32,961 bases of DNA from an uncultured Bacillota bacterium (GCA_946407495.1 CAMJOB010000013.1:1-32961), one strand, 5' to 3'. Numbered from the stretch's first letter, positions 24,145 to 32,461 are shown. Numbers and translations are program-made. The notes: a model not told the origin generated them from the sequence alone.

Positions 24145-24166
24145 AATAAAAAAAATGTGGTATAAT
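24139..24166 (+). promoter_or_regulatory. Promoter of the pheST T-box leader
   Basis: TTGTAA (24139-24144) overlaps the stop codon of the upstream gene, and TGGTATAAT ends at 24166, with a 16-bp spacer and an extended TG. Confidence 0.75.
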
Positions 24167-24172
24167 GATTTG

Positions 24173-24389
24173 TATCGACATGGATTAAGAAGTAGTAGTA
24201 AATGATTTCTTTACAGAGAGTATGTGGTAGGTGGAAACATATAAAGAATAGTTTATGAATTCGTCTTAGGAGTTCTTATTAATAGTAAGCGTAATTCTTG
24301 CGTTAAAAGAAATAGAGTGTATAGAACAAGTTCTATAAAATAAGGTGGTACCGCGAGTAATTCGTCCTTAGTTTATAGAACTTTTTTTT
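24173..24389 (+). ncRNA. T-box riboswitch, phenylalanine-specific
   Basis: The leader senses uncharged tRNA-Phe and controls pheST read-through. The specifier region reads ATGAATTCGTCTTAGGAG, with the Phe codon TTC at 24260-24262. Upstream AAGTAGTAG and GGTGGAAAC match stem I elements. The T-box core AAGGTGGTACCGCG is at 24342-24355 and can pair with CCTT (24366-24369) as anti-terminator. The terminator is a perfect 12-bp stem (24328-24339 with 24372-24383) followed by eight T. Another hairpin ATAGAAC/GTTCTAT (24321-24336) probably is stem III. Boundaries of the 5' end are set by the promoter. Confidence 0.95.
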
Positions 24390-24410
24390 GTACAAAAGGA
24401 GAGTGAAAAT

Positions 24411-25451
24411 ATGAGTATTGAAAGTGTTAAAAGTGAATTAGAAAAAGATTTAGTCGATGTATCTTCTATGGAACAATTAATTGAATTAAAGAACAAATAC
24501 TTAAGTAAGAAAGGTTTAATTACTGAACTTAATAGTGAGATTAAGAATGTTCCTAATGAGGAGAAAAAAGAATTTGGTCAAAAGGTTAATGATTTAAGAA
24601 ATACTTTTAATGATTATTTTGAAAGTAATAAGAATCGTATAGAAGAAGATATCTTAAATCAAAAATTAAGTAAAGAAGCAATCGATATTACGCTACCAGC
24701 TACTAAAGTAGTTAGTGGAGCTCCAAACATGTTAGAGGAATTAGTGGAGCAAGTAGAAGAAGTCTTTTTATCTATGGGATATGATGTAGTTGATGGACCT
24801 GAAATTGAACTTGATAAGTATAACTTTGAAATGTTAAATATTCCAAAGGGACATCCTGCTAGAGATGCACAAGATACATTCTATATTGAAGGGGAAGAGA
24901 TTTTACTTCGTAGTCAAACTTCACCTGTACAAGTTCGTACAATGTTAGAAGGTAAGGGAGAAGTTCCTATTCGTATGATTTGTCCTGGTAAGACATATCG
25001 TAGAGATGATGATGATGCTACTCACTCTCATCAATTTATGCAAATTGAAGGGTTGGTAGTAGATAAAGATATTTCTTTAAGTGATTTAAAAGGTACCTTA
25101 GATATTTTATTTAAAAAATTATTTGGAGAAGATACTCAATCTAGATTCCATCCAAGTTATTATCAATTTACTGAACCATCTGTAGAAGTAGATATTACTT
25201 GTCATAAGTGTAAGGGTGCAGGATGTAATATTTGTAAGAACACTGGTTGGATTACAATTGTTGGTGCTGGTGTTGTTCATCCTAACGTATTACGTATGAG
25301 TGGATATGATCCAGAAAAATGGACTGGATTCGCATTTGGATTCGGTGCTGATCGTTTAACAATGTTAAAGTACGATATTAATGATTGTCGTGCAATTTAT
25401 AATACAGATTTAAGAGAGTCTAAAGCTTTCGATAGAAAGGAGGCTGAATAG
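24411..25451 (+). CDS. pheS: Phenylalanine--tRNA ligase alpha subunit
   Basis: Catalytic subunit of the heterotetrameric enzyme that attaches Phe to tRNA-Phe using ATP. The N-terminal coiled coil (1-95) binds tRNA. The class II core shows HSHQFMQIEGLVVD, FHPSYYQFTEPSVEVD (motif 2 region) and GFAFGFGADRLTML (motif 3). A Cys cluster CHKCKGAGCNIC (264-275) is present, as in many Bacillota. The length of 346 residues is normal. The start has AAAAGGAGAG nine bases before it. It lies 22 nt after the T-box terminator and 1 nt before pheT. Confidence 0.98.
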   Translation: MSIESVKSELEKDLVDVSSMEQLIELKNKYLSKKGLITELNSEIKNVPNEEKKEFGQKVNDLRNTFNDYFESNKNRIEEDILNQKLSKEAIDITLPATKVVSGAPNMLEELVEQVEEVFLSMGYDVVDGPEIELDKYNFEMLNIPKGHPARDAQDTFYIEGEEILLRSQTSPVQVRTMLEGKGEVPIRMICPGKTYRRDDDDATHSHQFMQIEGLVVDKDISLSDLKGTLDILFKKLFGEDTQSRFHPSYYQFTEPSVEVDITCHKCKGAGCNICKNTGWITIVGAGVVHPNVLRMSGYDPEKWTGFAFGFGADRLTMLKYDINDCRAIYNTDLRESKAFDRKEAE

Positions 25452-25452
25452 T

Positions 25453-27822
25453 ATGATTAGTTTAGAATGGGTAAAAGATTATATTGATATTGAAGATCAA
25501 GATGTAAGAGAACTTGCTCGTAAGATTACTGAATCAGGTATTAACGTTGAAAAAGTTATTACTAATCATATTGACCATCTAGTTATTGGTGAAGTTTTAG
25601 AGTGTGAAGCTCATCCAGATAGTGATCACTTACATGTATGTAAGGTTAATATTGGAGATAAAACTACACAAATCGTTTGTGGAGCACCTAATGTTCGCAA
25701 AGGATTAAAAGTAATAGTTGCAACTCCTGGAGCAGTACTACCTGGAGACTTCGAAATTAAAGCTAGTAAGATTCGTGGTGTAGAATCTAATGGTATGATT
25801 TGTGCATTATTCGAATTAGGTGTAGAAGAAAAGACTGAAGAGAATTATGCTCGTGGAATTGAAGAATTAGATAAGGATGCTCCTGTTGGAGAAGATCCTA
25901 TGAAATATTTAGGATATGATGATACTTTATATGAATTAGATATTCATAAACATCGTAATAATGACTGTTATTATCATATTGGTTTCGCTTATGAAATTGG
26001 AGCTATTTTAAATAGACCTGTTAAGTTACCTGAAGATGGTATTAAAGAAGATAAAGATTCTATTAAGAAACATTTCGAATTAAAAGTAGATACTCCTAAG
26101 TGTCCATATTATTTAGCACGTATGGTTAAGAATGTTAAGATTGGAGAAAGTCCAGATTTCATTAAGAGAAGACTTACTGCTGCTGGTATGAGACCAATTA
26201 ATAATGTAGTAGATATTTCTAACTATGTAATGTTAGAGTATGGTCAACCACTTCATTTCTTCGATAAGAAGAAGTTAGGTGATAAAATTCTTGTTCGTGA
26301 TGCGAAAGAAGGAGAAGAAGTTATTACTCTAGATGGAAAGAATAGAGTATTAAGTAGTAAAGATATAGTTATTACTGATGGTAAGAAACCTGTATGTATT
26401 GCTGGTGTAATGGGTGGAGAAAATACTGAAGTAGATGAAAATACAACTGAAATTTTAATTGAAGCTGCTATTTTCGATGCTGTATCTATTCGTTATACTG
26501 CTGCTAACTTAGATTTACGTAGTGAAGCATCAATTCGTTATGGTAAAGGATTAAGTTATGAATATACAGATAAAGCAATGCAAAGAGCATGTCATTTATT
26601 AGAAAAGTATGCAGGTGCTACTATTTTATCTGATATTGTTTCTCATGATAAAGTAGATAAGACCCCTAAGACTGTAACATTCACTCCTGAAGGAGTTAAT
26701 AAGATTTTAGGAATTACTATTTCTGAAGATGATATGAAAGTTGAATTAGGAAGATTAGATTTCCCTTATGAATTAAAGAAGGGTGTATTTACTGTAACTA
26801 TTCCTAAGAGAAGACTTGATATTGATCCTAATGTTAATGATATTGCTGAAGAGATTGGTAGACTTTATGGATATCAAAACTTAGTATCTACAGTACCTGT
26901 TGTTCCTATTAGACGTGGTGAATATATTGGTGATGTTAAGTATCGCAAACAAGTATCTAAACGTTTAAGAAGATTAGGTTTAAATGAAACTAAGACTTAT
27001 ACTTTAGTAAGTCCTGAAATGACTAAATTATTTAATTATGAAGGTAAAGAAAATGTTGTTTTACCAAATCCAATGAGTGTTGATAAGAGTATTGTTAGAA
27101 CTACATTAATTCCATCATTATTAAATGTTTATGATTATAATAAGAAACGTAAAGTAAAAGATATTATGCTTTATGAAATTGCTAAGACATATGATAAAGC
27201 TTATACAGAAGATAGTAAGATTTGTGGATTACTTGCAGGTAACTATGCAACTAATGGATGGGGAACATCTATTAAAGCAGATTTCTATGTATTAAAAGGA
27301 ATAGTTGAAGATGTTTTAGACTATATGGGATTCAAGAATCGTTATAGTTTTGAAGTGTCTGATTGTTCTGATTTACATCCAGGTATTAGTGCTAATATCT
27401 TACTTGATCGTAAGAAGATTGGTATTATGGGTAGAGTACATCCAAGAATCTTAAAAGATGAAGTTTATGTATTTGAATTATCACTTCAAGCATTAATGAC
27501 TAATATTAAACCTATTAAATTTAAGGAAGCTCCTAAGTATCCAATGATTGAAAAAGATGCTGCATTTATCTTAGATAAAGATATTACTGCAGGTAGTGTA
27601 GTAGATACAATCAAGAAGGCTGGAGGAAGACTTCTAACTGACATTTCAATCTTCGATGTATATACTGGTGAGAATGTAGATGCTGATAAGAAATCTATCG
27701 CATTTGGATTAACATTCATGGATCCAACTCGTACATTAACTGAAGAAGAAGTAATGGAAGTATTTAATAAGATTACTGATAAAGTATGTGATACTCATAA
27801 AGCAGTATTACGTGATAAATAA
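25453..27822 (+). CDS. pheT: Phenylalanine--tRNA ligase beta subunit
   Basis: The beta subunit contributes tRNA binding and editing of misacylated Tyr-tRNA-Phe. The order is as expected in 789 residues: the N-terminal part with the EMAP-type tRNA-binding domain (about 40-150, HPDSDHLHVCKV), the B3/B4 editing region (about 210-380, with GQPLHFFD), the B5 domain (about 405-475), the inactive catalytic-like domain and the C-terminal FDX-ACB anticodon-binding domain (about 695-789, KYPMIEKDAAFI). The ribosome binding site AAAGGAGG lies within the end of pheS, so both are translated from the T-box-controlled transcript. Confidence 0.98.
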   Translation: MISLEWVKDYIDIEDQDVRELARKITESGINVEKVITNHIDHLVIGEVLECEAHPDSDHLHVCKVNIGDKTTQIVCGAPNVRKGLKVIVATPGAVLPGDFEIKASKIRGVESNGMICALFELGVEEKTEENYARGIEELDKDAPVGEDPMKYLGYDDTLYELDIHKHRNNDCYYHIGFAYEIGAILNRPVKLPEDGIKEDKDSIKKHFELKVDTPKCPYYLARMVKNVKIGESPDFIKRRLTAAGMRPINNVVDISNYVMLEYGQPLHFFDKKKLGDKILVRDAKEGEEVITLDGKNRVLSSKDIVITDGKKPVCIAGVMGGENTEVDENTTEILIEAAIFDAVSIRYTAANLDLRSEASIRYGKGLSYEYTDKAMQRACHLLEKYAGATILSDIVSHDKVDKTPKTVTFTPEGVNKILGITISEDDMKVELGRLDFPYELKKGVFTVTIPKRRLDIDPNVNDIAEEIGRLYGYQNLVSTVPVVPIRRGEYIGDVKYRKQVSKRLRRLGLNETKTYTLVSPEMTKLFNYEGKENVVLPNPMSVDKSIVRTTLIPSLLNVYDYNKKRKVKDIMLYEIAKTYDKAYTEDSKICGLLAGNYATNGWGTSIKADFYVLKGIVEDVLDYMGFKNRYSFEVSDCSDLHPGISANILLDRKKIGIMGRVHPRILKDEVYVFELSLQALMTNIKPIKFKEAPKYPMIEKDAAFILDKDITAGSVVDTIKKAGGRLLTDISIFDVYTGENVDADKKSIAFGLTFMDPTRTLTEEEVMEVFNKITDKVCDTHKAVLRDK

Positions 27823-27847
27823 AAGGAGCGAATAGTTCCTTTTTTTT
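27821..27847 (+). terminator. Intrinsic terminator of pheST
   Basis: Stem AAAAGGAGC (27821-27829) with GTTCCTTTT (27835-27843, one G-U pair) and T to 27847. It overlaps the pheT stop. Confidence 0.88.
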
Positions 27848-27848
27848 A

Positions 27849-27857
27849 TGGTATAAT
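27849..27857 (+). promoter_or_regulatory. Extended -10 promoter
   Basis: TGGTATAAT at 27849-27857 is followed by the ribosome binding site GAGGTGAT before ATG 27879. No -35 is clear because the terminator T-run occupies that place. Confidence 0.65.
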
Positions 27858-27878
27858 ATATGTAGATGAGGTGATGAT

Positions 27879-28331
27879 ATGAACAAGAAGTTTGTATATA
27901 CCTTTTTTATAATAATTATTGTATTATTTATTGCTTTAAGTATTCATGATGGTATTTTAAATAAGCAATGGGATAGTGAAGATACAAATGATGGAGTTAG
28001 TATGTTAAAAGTTAATATTGATGGTAAAGATTATATTATGAATATAGAGAAGAATGATACTACTAAGCATCTTATTAATATGTTACCTAAAACATTTAAA
28101 ATGTCTGATTTAAATTATAATGAAAAGTATATTTATTTAGATGAAAAGTTACCTAAAGATGAGAAATTACCTAGATATATAGTTAGTGGTGATGTTATGT
28201 TATTTGGAGATAATTGTATAGTTATTTTCTATAAGTCTTTTGATACTATATATAAATATACTAAAATAGGTCATATAAATGGATTACCTGATTTAGGTAA
28301 TGGAGAAGTTACTGTTACTATTACAAAATAA
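27879..28331 (+). CDS. Membrane-anchored cyclophilin-like fold protein
   Basis: The 150-residue protein has an N-terminal membrane helix (about 5-22), without a lipobox Cys, and an extracellular domain. The domain contains the ordered motifs of the cyclophilin-like family (Cyclophil_like2): NIDGKDYIMNIEKNDTTKHL, LPKTFKMSDLNYNEKYIYLD, SGDVMLFGDNCIVIFYKSF and YTKIGHINGLPDLGNGEV. Proteins of this type are small beta-barrels; most have no proven isomerase activity, and the sequence does not show one here. A single-gene unit between the pheST terminator and a bidirectional terminator. The function is unknown; surface folding helper is a possibility. Confidence 0.8.
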   Translation: MNKKFVYTFFIIIIVLFIALSIHDGILNKQWDSEDTNDGVSMLKVNIDGKDYIMNIEKNDTTKHLINMLPKTFKMSDLNYNEKYIYLDEKLPKDEKLPRYIVSGDVMLFGDNCIVIFYKSFDTIYKYTKIGHINGLPDLGNGEVTVTITK

Positions 28332-28355
28332 AAAGAATCTTATGATTCTTTTTTT
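28330..28355. terminator. Bidirectional intrinsic terminator
   Basis: A perfect 10-bp stem AAAAAGAATC/GATTCTTTTT (28330-28339, 28344-28353) with loop TTAT lies between convergent genes. It has T to 28355 on the plus strand and a U-rich tail on the minus strand. It overlaps both stop codons. Confidence 0.9.
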
Positions 28356-28837
28356 ATTTCTATTTCAATAAATTTATCTACTAGAGTATTATCTATCCAG
28401 GTACTTCTAGGTATATTTCTATTAGCTATATGATACATATAATTAAATCTATTATAGATTAATTCTAGAAGAGGAGAATCTATTCCTTTTCCATATAGAT
28501 TATGTATTTCTTCAATTACTTCATATGAATAATTATTATTAGTATCTTTAATAATATTTTTCATAGTTCTATATATATTAATTATTTCTGAGAATAATAA
28601 GGCATCTTCTGAAATCATTCCTTCAAAGAATAAGTCGTATTCTTCTATTGGTTTAGGTAATTCTACTGTATTATTTTTATAATAATCATTACGGATTATT
28701 TTTATATTTCTTTTTTTAATAAGATGAATTTCACTATCTATTATGTTTAAACTTGTATCTTTATCAAAACCAATATCTAATAGTTCTTGTAGTGCTTCAT
28801 TATTTTTACCTTGTAATATTAAATTTGAAAAGTACAT
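28340..28837 (-). CDS. Hypothetical cytoplasmic protein downstream of sspI
   Basis: This 165-residue protein is not recognised. It appears alpha-helical, acidic and soluble, with no signal peptide, membrane helix or visible catalytic motif. A GAGGTGA ribosome binding site precedes its ATG. It lies 28 nt after the sspI-like gene on the same strand without a terminator between them, so the two are probably co-transcribed. If so, a role in the spore or during sporulation would be possible, which is inference from position only. Confidence 0.72.
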   Translation of the reverse strand: MYFSNLILQGKNNEALQELLDIGFDKDTSLNIIDSEIHLIKKRNIKIIRNDYYKNNTVELPKPIEEYDLFFEGMISEDALLFSEIINIYRTMKNIIKDTNNNYSYEVIEEIHNLYGKGIDSPLLELIYNRFNYMYHIANRNIPRSTWIDNTLVDKFIEIEIKKES

Positions 28838-28865
28838 GATATCACCTCAGTAGTACTATTATACA

Positions 28866-29078
28866 TTAAATTGTCTCTTTTATAATGGCTTTTCTTACAG
28901 TTTCTATTATTTGGTCTTTTAATTCATTATCTGAGTTATTCCATAATAGTTCAAATATTACTCCTTCTCCTGGTAGAGTAGATTCGGAATTACTAGATAC
29001 GGAATTAGTTATTTGATCTCGTATTTCTTTATAATTATCATTTTTAAAATTATATAGTATATATTCTTTTATATTCAT
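28866..29078 (-). CDS. sspI: Small acid-soluble spore protein I (SspI) family
   Basis: The 70-residue protein has the SspI signature LPGEGVIFELLW (35-46; the family typically has LPGxGVxFExxW), preceded by the 'I..QI..SV' helix and followed by an 'L..QI.ETV' helix. The length matches the 71-residue Bacillus protein. The ribosome binding site AAGGAGGT is ideal. In Bacillus subtilis, sspI lies next to a TrmH/SpoU-type methylase gene and pheST; here pheST, sspI and a TrmH-family gene are again close, which supports the call. I could not find a convincing sporulation-sigma promoter by eye in the 70 bp upstream. Confidence 0.82.
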   Translation of the reverse strand: MNIKEYILYNFKNDNYKEIRDQITNSVSSNSESTLPGEGVIFELLWNNSDNELKDQIIETVRKAIIKETI

Positions 29079-29133
29079 ATGTACCTCCTTATTTTATTGT
29101 GTTCCTTTTCTAGATTTATATGCTTTAATTTAG

Positions 29134-29139
29134 TATAAT
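29134..29139 (+). promoter_or_regulatory. Promoter -10 of the trmH-rimM-trmD operon
   Basis: TATAAT at 29134-29139 would start a transcript near 29146, only a few bases before the first possible start codons (29145 TTG, 29151 ATG, 29157 ATG). No clear -35 is seen. Confidence 0.5.
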
Positions 29140-29156
29140 AGTAGTTGGTGATGGAC

Positions 29157-29795
29157 ATGGAGTTTGAACTAGATGGAATTACTTATCCTATTGTAGTAGA
29201 ACGTAAGGCATTTCAAAAGAATACTTATATTAGAGTTAAAAAAGATATGTGTATTCATGTTACTACTGGTAAACTTACTAGTAATCGTTTTATTATGAAT
29301 ATGATTAAAGAAAATAAAGATAAAATTAAAGATATGATTGTTTTACAAAAGAAGAAAAAAGATAATAATACTGGTTTCTTTTATTTAGGTAAACAATATG
29401 AAATAGAGTATATTAATGAGAATAAATGTTATATAGATGGAGATAAGGTTTATTTAGGAAGAGATTATGATATATATGATTTCTATAAGAAGGAAGCTAA
29501 GAAGTTATTTTTAGAGAGATTAGAATATCATTATGATAATTATTCTCGTAAGATTCCACATCCAACTCTTAGAATTAGAAAGATGACTACTCGTTGGGGA
29601 GTATGTAATATTAAGACTCATGTCATTACTTTAAATTTAGAATTAATGAAGAGAGATATAGAGTATTTAGATTATGTTATAGTTCATGAACTTACTCATT
29701 TAGTGCATGGAGATCATTCTAGTGAGTTCTGGGATGTAGTAGGTGAAAATATGCCTAATTATAAAAAGTATCGTAAGGAGATGAAGGTATTTTGA
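29157..29795 (+). CDS. YgjP/SprT-like zinc metallopeptidase-family protein
   Basis: The protein belongs to the YgjP-like (DUF45) metallopeptidase family. The metal site is visible as HELTHLVHGDH (177-187 from this start): His177, His181 and His187 with Glu178 as general base. Preceding KMTTRWGVCN matches the family's 'RWGSC' motif (Cys kept; Ser replaced by Val). A beta-rich N-terminal half is typical. The start is uncertain. ATG 29157 has GGTG six bases upstream, but ATG 29151 and TTG 29145 are in frame, and the -10 box at 29134-29139 leaves almost no leader. The stop overlaps the next start by 4 nt. The cellular substrate is unknown. Confidence 0.88.
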   Translation: MEFELDGITYPIVVERKAFQKNTYIRVKKDMCIHVTTGKLTSNRFIMNMIKENKDKIKDMIVLQKKKKDNNTGFFYLGKQYEIEYINENKCYIDGDKVYLGRDYDIYDFYKKEAKKLFLERLEYHYDNYSRKIPHPTLRIRKMTTRWGVCNIKTHVITLNLELMKRDIEYLDYVIVHELTHLVHGDHSSEFWDVVGENMPNYKKYRKEMKVF

Positions 29796-30526
29796 TTACA
29801 AGTGTTTCAAATGATAGAATTAAAGAATTAGCTAAGTTATATCAAAAGAAGTATCGTGATTTAAGTGGTAAGTTCTTAGTAGAAGGAGATCACTTAGTAG
29901 AAGAAGCTTATAAAGCTGGAGTACTTGAAGAATTATTTGTATTAGAGAATAGTTCTTATAGTTATGATGTTCCTACAACTGAAGTTACTTATGAAGTACT
30001 TTGTAAGATATCCAGTGTAGATACTCCTAGTGATGTAGTTGGATTATGTCATAAGAAGGAATCTTCTATTAGTGGTGATAAATTATTATTACTTGATTGT
30101 ATTCAAGATCCTGGTAACTTAGGTACAATAATTCGTAGTAGTGTAGCTTTTGGAATAGATACAATTGTTTTAAGTTTAGATACAGTTGATTTATATAATC
30201 CTAAAGTTATTAGAAGTACACAAGGTATGTTTTTTCATACTAATGTAGTAGTTGCGGATTTAAGCGAAGTAATTAATGATTGTAAGAATAATGGTATTAA
30301 AGTATATGGAACTAACGTTAATAACGGAGTAGATGTTCGTAATATTCCAGATTCTGAATTAGAGAAATTTGCTCTTATTATGGGTAATGAAGGTAATGGA
30401 GTAAGAGAGAAAATTGCAGAAATGGTAGATACTAATTTATATATACCTATGAACTCTGTTGTAGAAAGTTTAAATGTAGGAGTTGCTACATCAATTCTTT
30501 TATATGAAATGGGGCGTATTAAATGA
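29792..30526 (+). CDS. TrmH-family (SpoU) RNA 2'-O-methyltransferase
   Basis: A SAM-dependent RNA ribose methyltransferase of the SPOUT trefoil-knot class. The N-terminal part (1-90) is the substrate-binding domain with SGKFLVEGDHLVEEA. The catalytic domain has motif 1 LDCIQDPGNLGTIIRSS (about 99-115), motif 2 LIMGNEGNGV and motif 3 IPMNSVVESLNVGVA (about 217-231). The length is normal at 244 residues. The start is TTG at 29792, overlapping the upstream stop (TTGA), with AAGG five bases before it. The modified nucleotide cannot be told from sequence; the neighbours rimM and trmD point to ribosome or tRNA maturation. Confidence 0.93.
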   Translation: MITSVSNDRIKELAKLYQKKYRDLSGKFLVEGDHLVEEAYKAGVLEELFVLENSSYSYDVPTTEVTYEVLCKISSVDTPSDVVGLCHKKESSISGDKLLLLDCIQDPGNLGTIIRSSVAFGIDTIVLSLDTVDLYNPKVIRSTQGMFFHTNVVVADLSEVINDCKNNGIKVYGTNVNNGVDVRNIPDSELEKFALIMGNEGNGVREKIAEMVDTNLYIPMNSVVESLNVGVATSILLYEMGRIK

Positions 30527-30993
30527 TTAAGATAGGTAAGATTGTCTCTACTCATGGAATTAAAGGTGAACTTAGAATATTTAGTGATTTTGAGTTTAAG
30601 AATAAAGTATTTGTAGTAGGTAATAAATTAGTAATTGATGGAGAAGATTATGAGATAAAGAGTTATAGACCTCATAAGAATTTTGACATGGTTACTCTTA
30701 ATGACTATAATAATATAAATCAAGTTTTATTCCTTTTAAAGAAGGAAGTTTACTTTAGAGAAGAAGACTTAAAATTAGGTGAAGACGAAGTAATAGATAC
30801 GGAGTTAATGACTTATAAAGTTATTAATAAAGATGGTAGAACTGGTAGTGTTAAAGAAGTATTTTTTGCTTCTCCTACTAATAAAATTATTCGTATTATG
30901 TTAGATAAAGAATACTTAATTCCTTATAATTCACCTATGTTAGTAAGTGTTTCTAAAGATAAAAAGGAAATTAATGTAGATGTAATGGAGTGA
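30523..30993 (+). CDS. rimM: Ribosome maturation factor RimM
   Basis: RimM assists late assembly of the 30S head with protein S19. The N-terminal beta-barrel starts with IGKIVSTHGIKGELRI (3-18), the family signature. The C-terminal PRC-barrel contains GRTGSVKEVFFASPTNKIIRI and EYLIPYNSPMLVSV, the latter the typical 'IPxxxxxv' end. The length of 156 residues is slightly short. ATGA overlap with the upstream methylase gene shows translational coupling. Two genes downstream is trmD, its usual partner. Confidence 0.95.
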   Translation: MIKIGKIVSTHGIKGELRIFSDFEFKNKVFVVGNKLVIDGEDYEIKSYRPHKNFDMVTLNDYNNINQVLFLLKKEVYFREEDLKLGEDEVIDTELMTYKVINKDGRTGSVKEVFFASPTNKIIRIMLDKEYLIPYNSPMLVSVSKDKKEINVDVME

Positions 30994-30997
30994 TTCT

Positions 30998-31357
30998 ATG
31001 TTATTAAAAGTATCTAAAGTTTTTAGTGATTGTCCTGGTGGTAGATACGAAAGTCAAGGACCATATTCTGGAGAAGAATTTCGTAATAATTATTTAATTC
31101 CAACTTATGATATATGTCGTGAAAGACAAGAAAAGTTAATTGTTGATTTAGATGGTGGATATGGTTATGGATGCGGTTTTATCGAAGAGAGTTTCGGTGG
31201 AATGGTTAGATGCGGATATAGCGGTAAAGAATTACTTAAAAATATAGAATATATTTCTGAAGATGAGATTGGTTTACCTGATAAGATTAGGAACTATATT
31301 AAAGAAGCAGATAAAAATAAAAAACAAGTTCAAAAAAGAAAAAGGTGGTTTAAGTGA
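30998..31357 (+). CDS. DUF4325 (STAS-like) domain protein
   Basis: The 119-residue protein contains VDLDGGYGYGCGFIEESFGG (49-68), the hallmark of DUF4325 STAS-like proteins (strand-DxDG, then F(L/I)EExFGG). The N-terminal part, with GPYSGEEFRNNYLIP, also fits that family. The C-terminus is a lysine-rich helix. The biochemical role of DUF4325 proteins is not established; they are often found near signalling or defence genes, but here the gene lies between rimM and trmD. Its stop overlaps the trmD start (GTGA), so the link with trmD is tight. Confidence 0.82.
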   Translation: MLLKVSKVFSDCPGGRYESQGPYSGEEFRNNYLIPTYDICRERQEKLIVDLDGGYGYGCGFIEESFGGMVRCGYSGKELLKNIEYISEDEIGLPDKIRNYIKEADKNKKQVQKRKRWFK

Positions 31358-32016
31358 GAATTGATATTCTAACTTTATTTCCAGATATGTTTTCTGGAGT
31401 ATTTGAAGAATCTATTATTAAAAGAGCAATAGATGAAGGTAAAGTTAAAATTAATTTAGTTAATTTTAGAGATTATACAAATGATCCTCATAATAAAGTT
31501 GATGATACACCATATGGTGGAGGAGCTGGGATGGTTCTTGCTTGTCAACCAATCTTTGATTGTGTTAAAAGTATTAGAACTGATGATAGTATCGTAATAT
31601 TACTTACTCCAGATGGAGAAGTTTATAAACAAGAAAAAGCTTATGAATTAAGTAGAGCTAAACACTTAATTTTAATATGTGGACATTATGAAGGATTTGA
31701 TGAGAGAATTCGTAGTATCTGTGATATGGAATTAAGTATAGGAGACTATGTATTAACTGGTGGAGAAGTTGCTTCTATGGTTTTAGTAGATTCTATTACT
31801 AGATTAATTCCTGGAGTTATTACTGAAGAGTCTCATGAGAATGATTCTTTTAATAATCATTTATTAGATTATCCAACATATACTAAACCTAGAGTATATG
31901 AAGGAATGGAAGTACCTGAAGTTTTATTATCAGGTGATCACAAAAAAATAGATGAATGGAGAAAGTCTGAAAGTATTAGAAAGACTAAAGAGAGAAGACC
32001 TGATCTATTCGAATAG
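31354..32016 (+). CDS. trmD: tRNA (guanine-37-N1)-methyltransferase TrmD
   Basis: TrmD puts m1G at position 37 of tRNAs, preventing +1 frameshifts. The sequence shows the N-terminal IDILTLFPDMF, VDDTPYGGGAGMVL (49-62), the knot region CGHYEGFDERI and SIGDYVLTGGE, and the C-terminal tRNA-binding part with LDYPTYTKP and ending in RRPDLF. At 220 residues it is at the short end but complete. The start is GTG 31354 with AAAGGTGG before it, overlapping the preceding gene. The usual follower rplS is not present in this window. Confidence 0.97.
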   Translation: MRIDILTLFPDMFSGVFEESIIKRAIDEGKVKINLVNFRDYTNDPHNKVDDTPYGGGAGMVLACQPIFDCVKSIRTDDSIVILLTPDGEVYKQEKAYELSRAKHLILICGHYEGFDERIRSICDMELSIGDYVLTGGEVASMVLVDSITRLIPGVITEESHENDSFNNHLLDYPTYTKPRVYEGMEVPEVLLSGDHKKIDEWRKSESIRKTKERRPDLFE

Positions 32017-32026
32017 GAGGTTAATT

Positions 32027-32461
32027 ATGTATTCCGTAAGTAAGAAGACTAATGGTAAATTGATTGATACTTATGAAGTTCTTAATTTAGATGGATTTTT
32101 AATGTCTACTAAGAATGGATTTAAGATACATGATCAAGTTATACAGAATATACGTATTATTGATGCGGACATTGCGCATGGTATAGTAATTGACAAAGTT
32201 ATGAAGCGATATAAAAAGTTAATTGCGTATCTTACGGAAGTATTAACTAGTGATGACGATAGTGGAGATGCTTTATGTGAAGCACTAAATCAAATTGAAA
32301 GATTTCGTTTAGAAATAAAGAATAAATATCGTAATTATTTAAAGCAAAAAGAATTAGAGAAAATGTCTAGACAATTGATGAGACTAAAGAAAGAAACAGA
32401 AAATCAATTATTAGAGATACAAGAGAATCGTGTAAAATTGACAAATGGGAAAGGAAGATAA
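32027..32461 (+). CDS. Hypothetical protein with C-terminal coiled coil
   Basis: I do not recognise this protein. It has 144 residues from ATG 32027, placed by AGGAGGT at 32015-32021. A longer reading from 31952 overlaps trmD out of frame and lacks a ribosome binding site. The N-terminal half appears alpha/beta (LIDTYEVLNLDGFLM...NIRIIDADIAHG), the C-terminal half a long charged coiled coil (about 85-135, with EKMSRQLMRLKKETENQLLE). It follows trmD by 10 nt and ends the operon at a terminator. Confidence 0.75.
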   Translation: MYSVSKKTNGKLIDTYEVLNLDGFLMSTKNGFKIHDQVIQNIRIIDADIAHGIVIDKVMKRYKKLIAYLTEVLTSDDDSGDALCEALNQIERFRLEIKNKYRNYLKQKELEKMSRQLMRLKKETENQLLEIQENRVKLTNGKGR

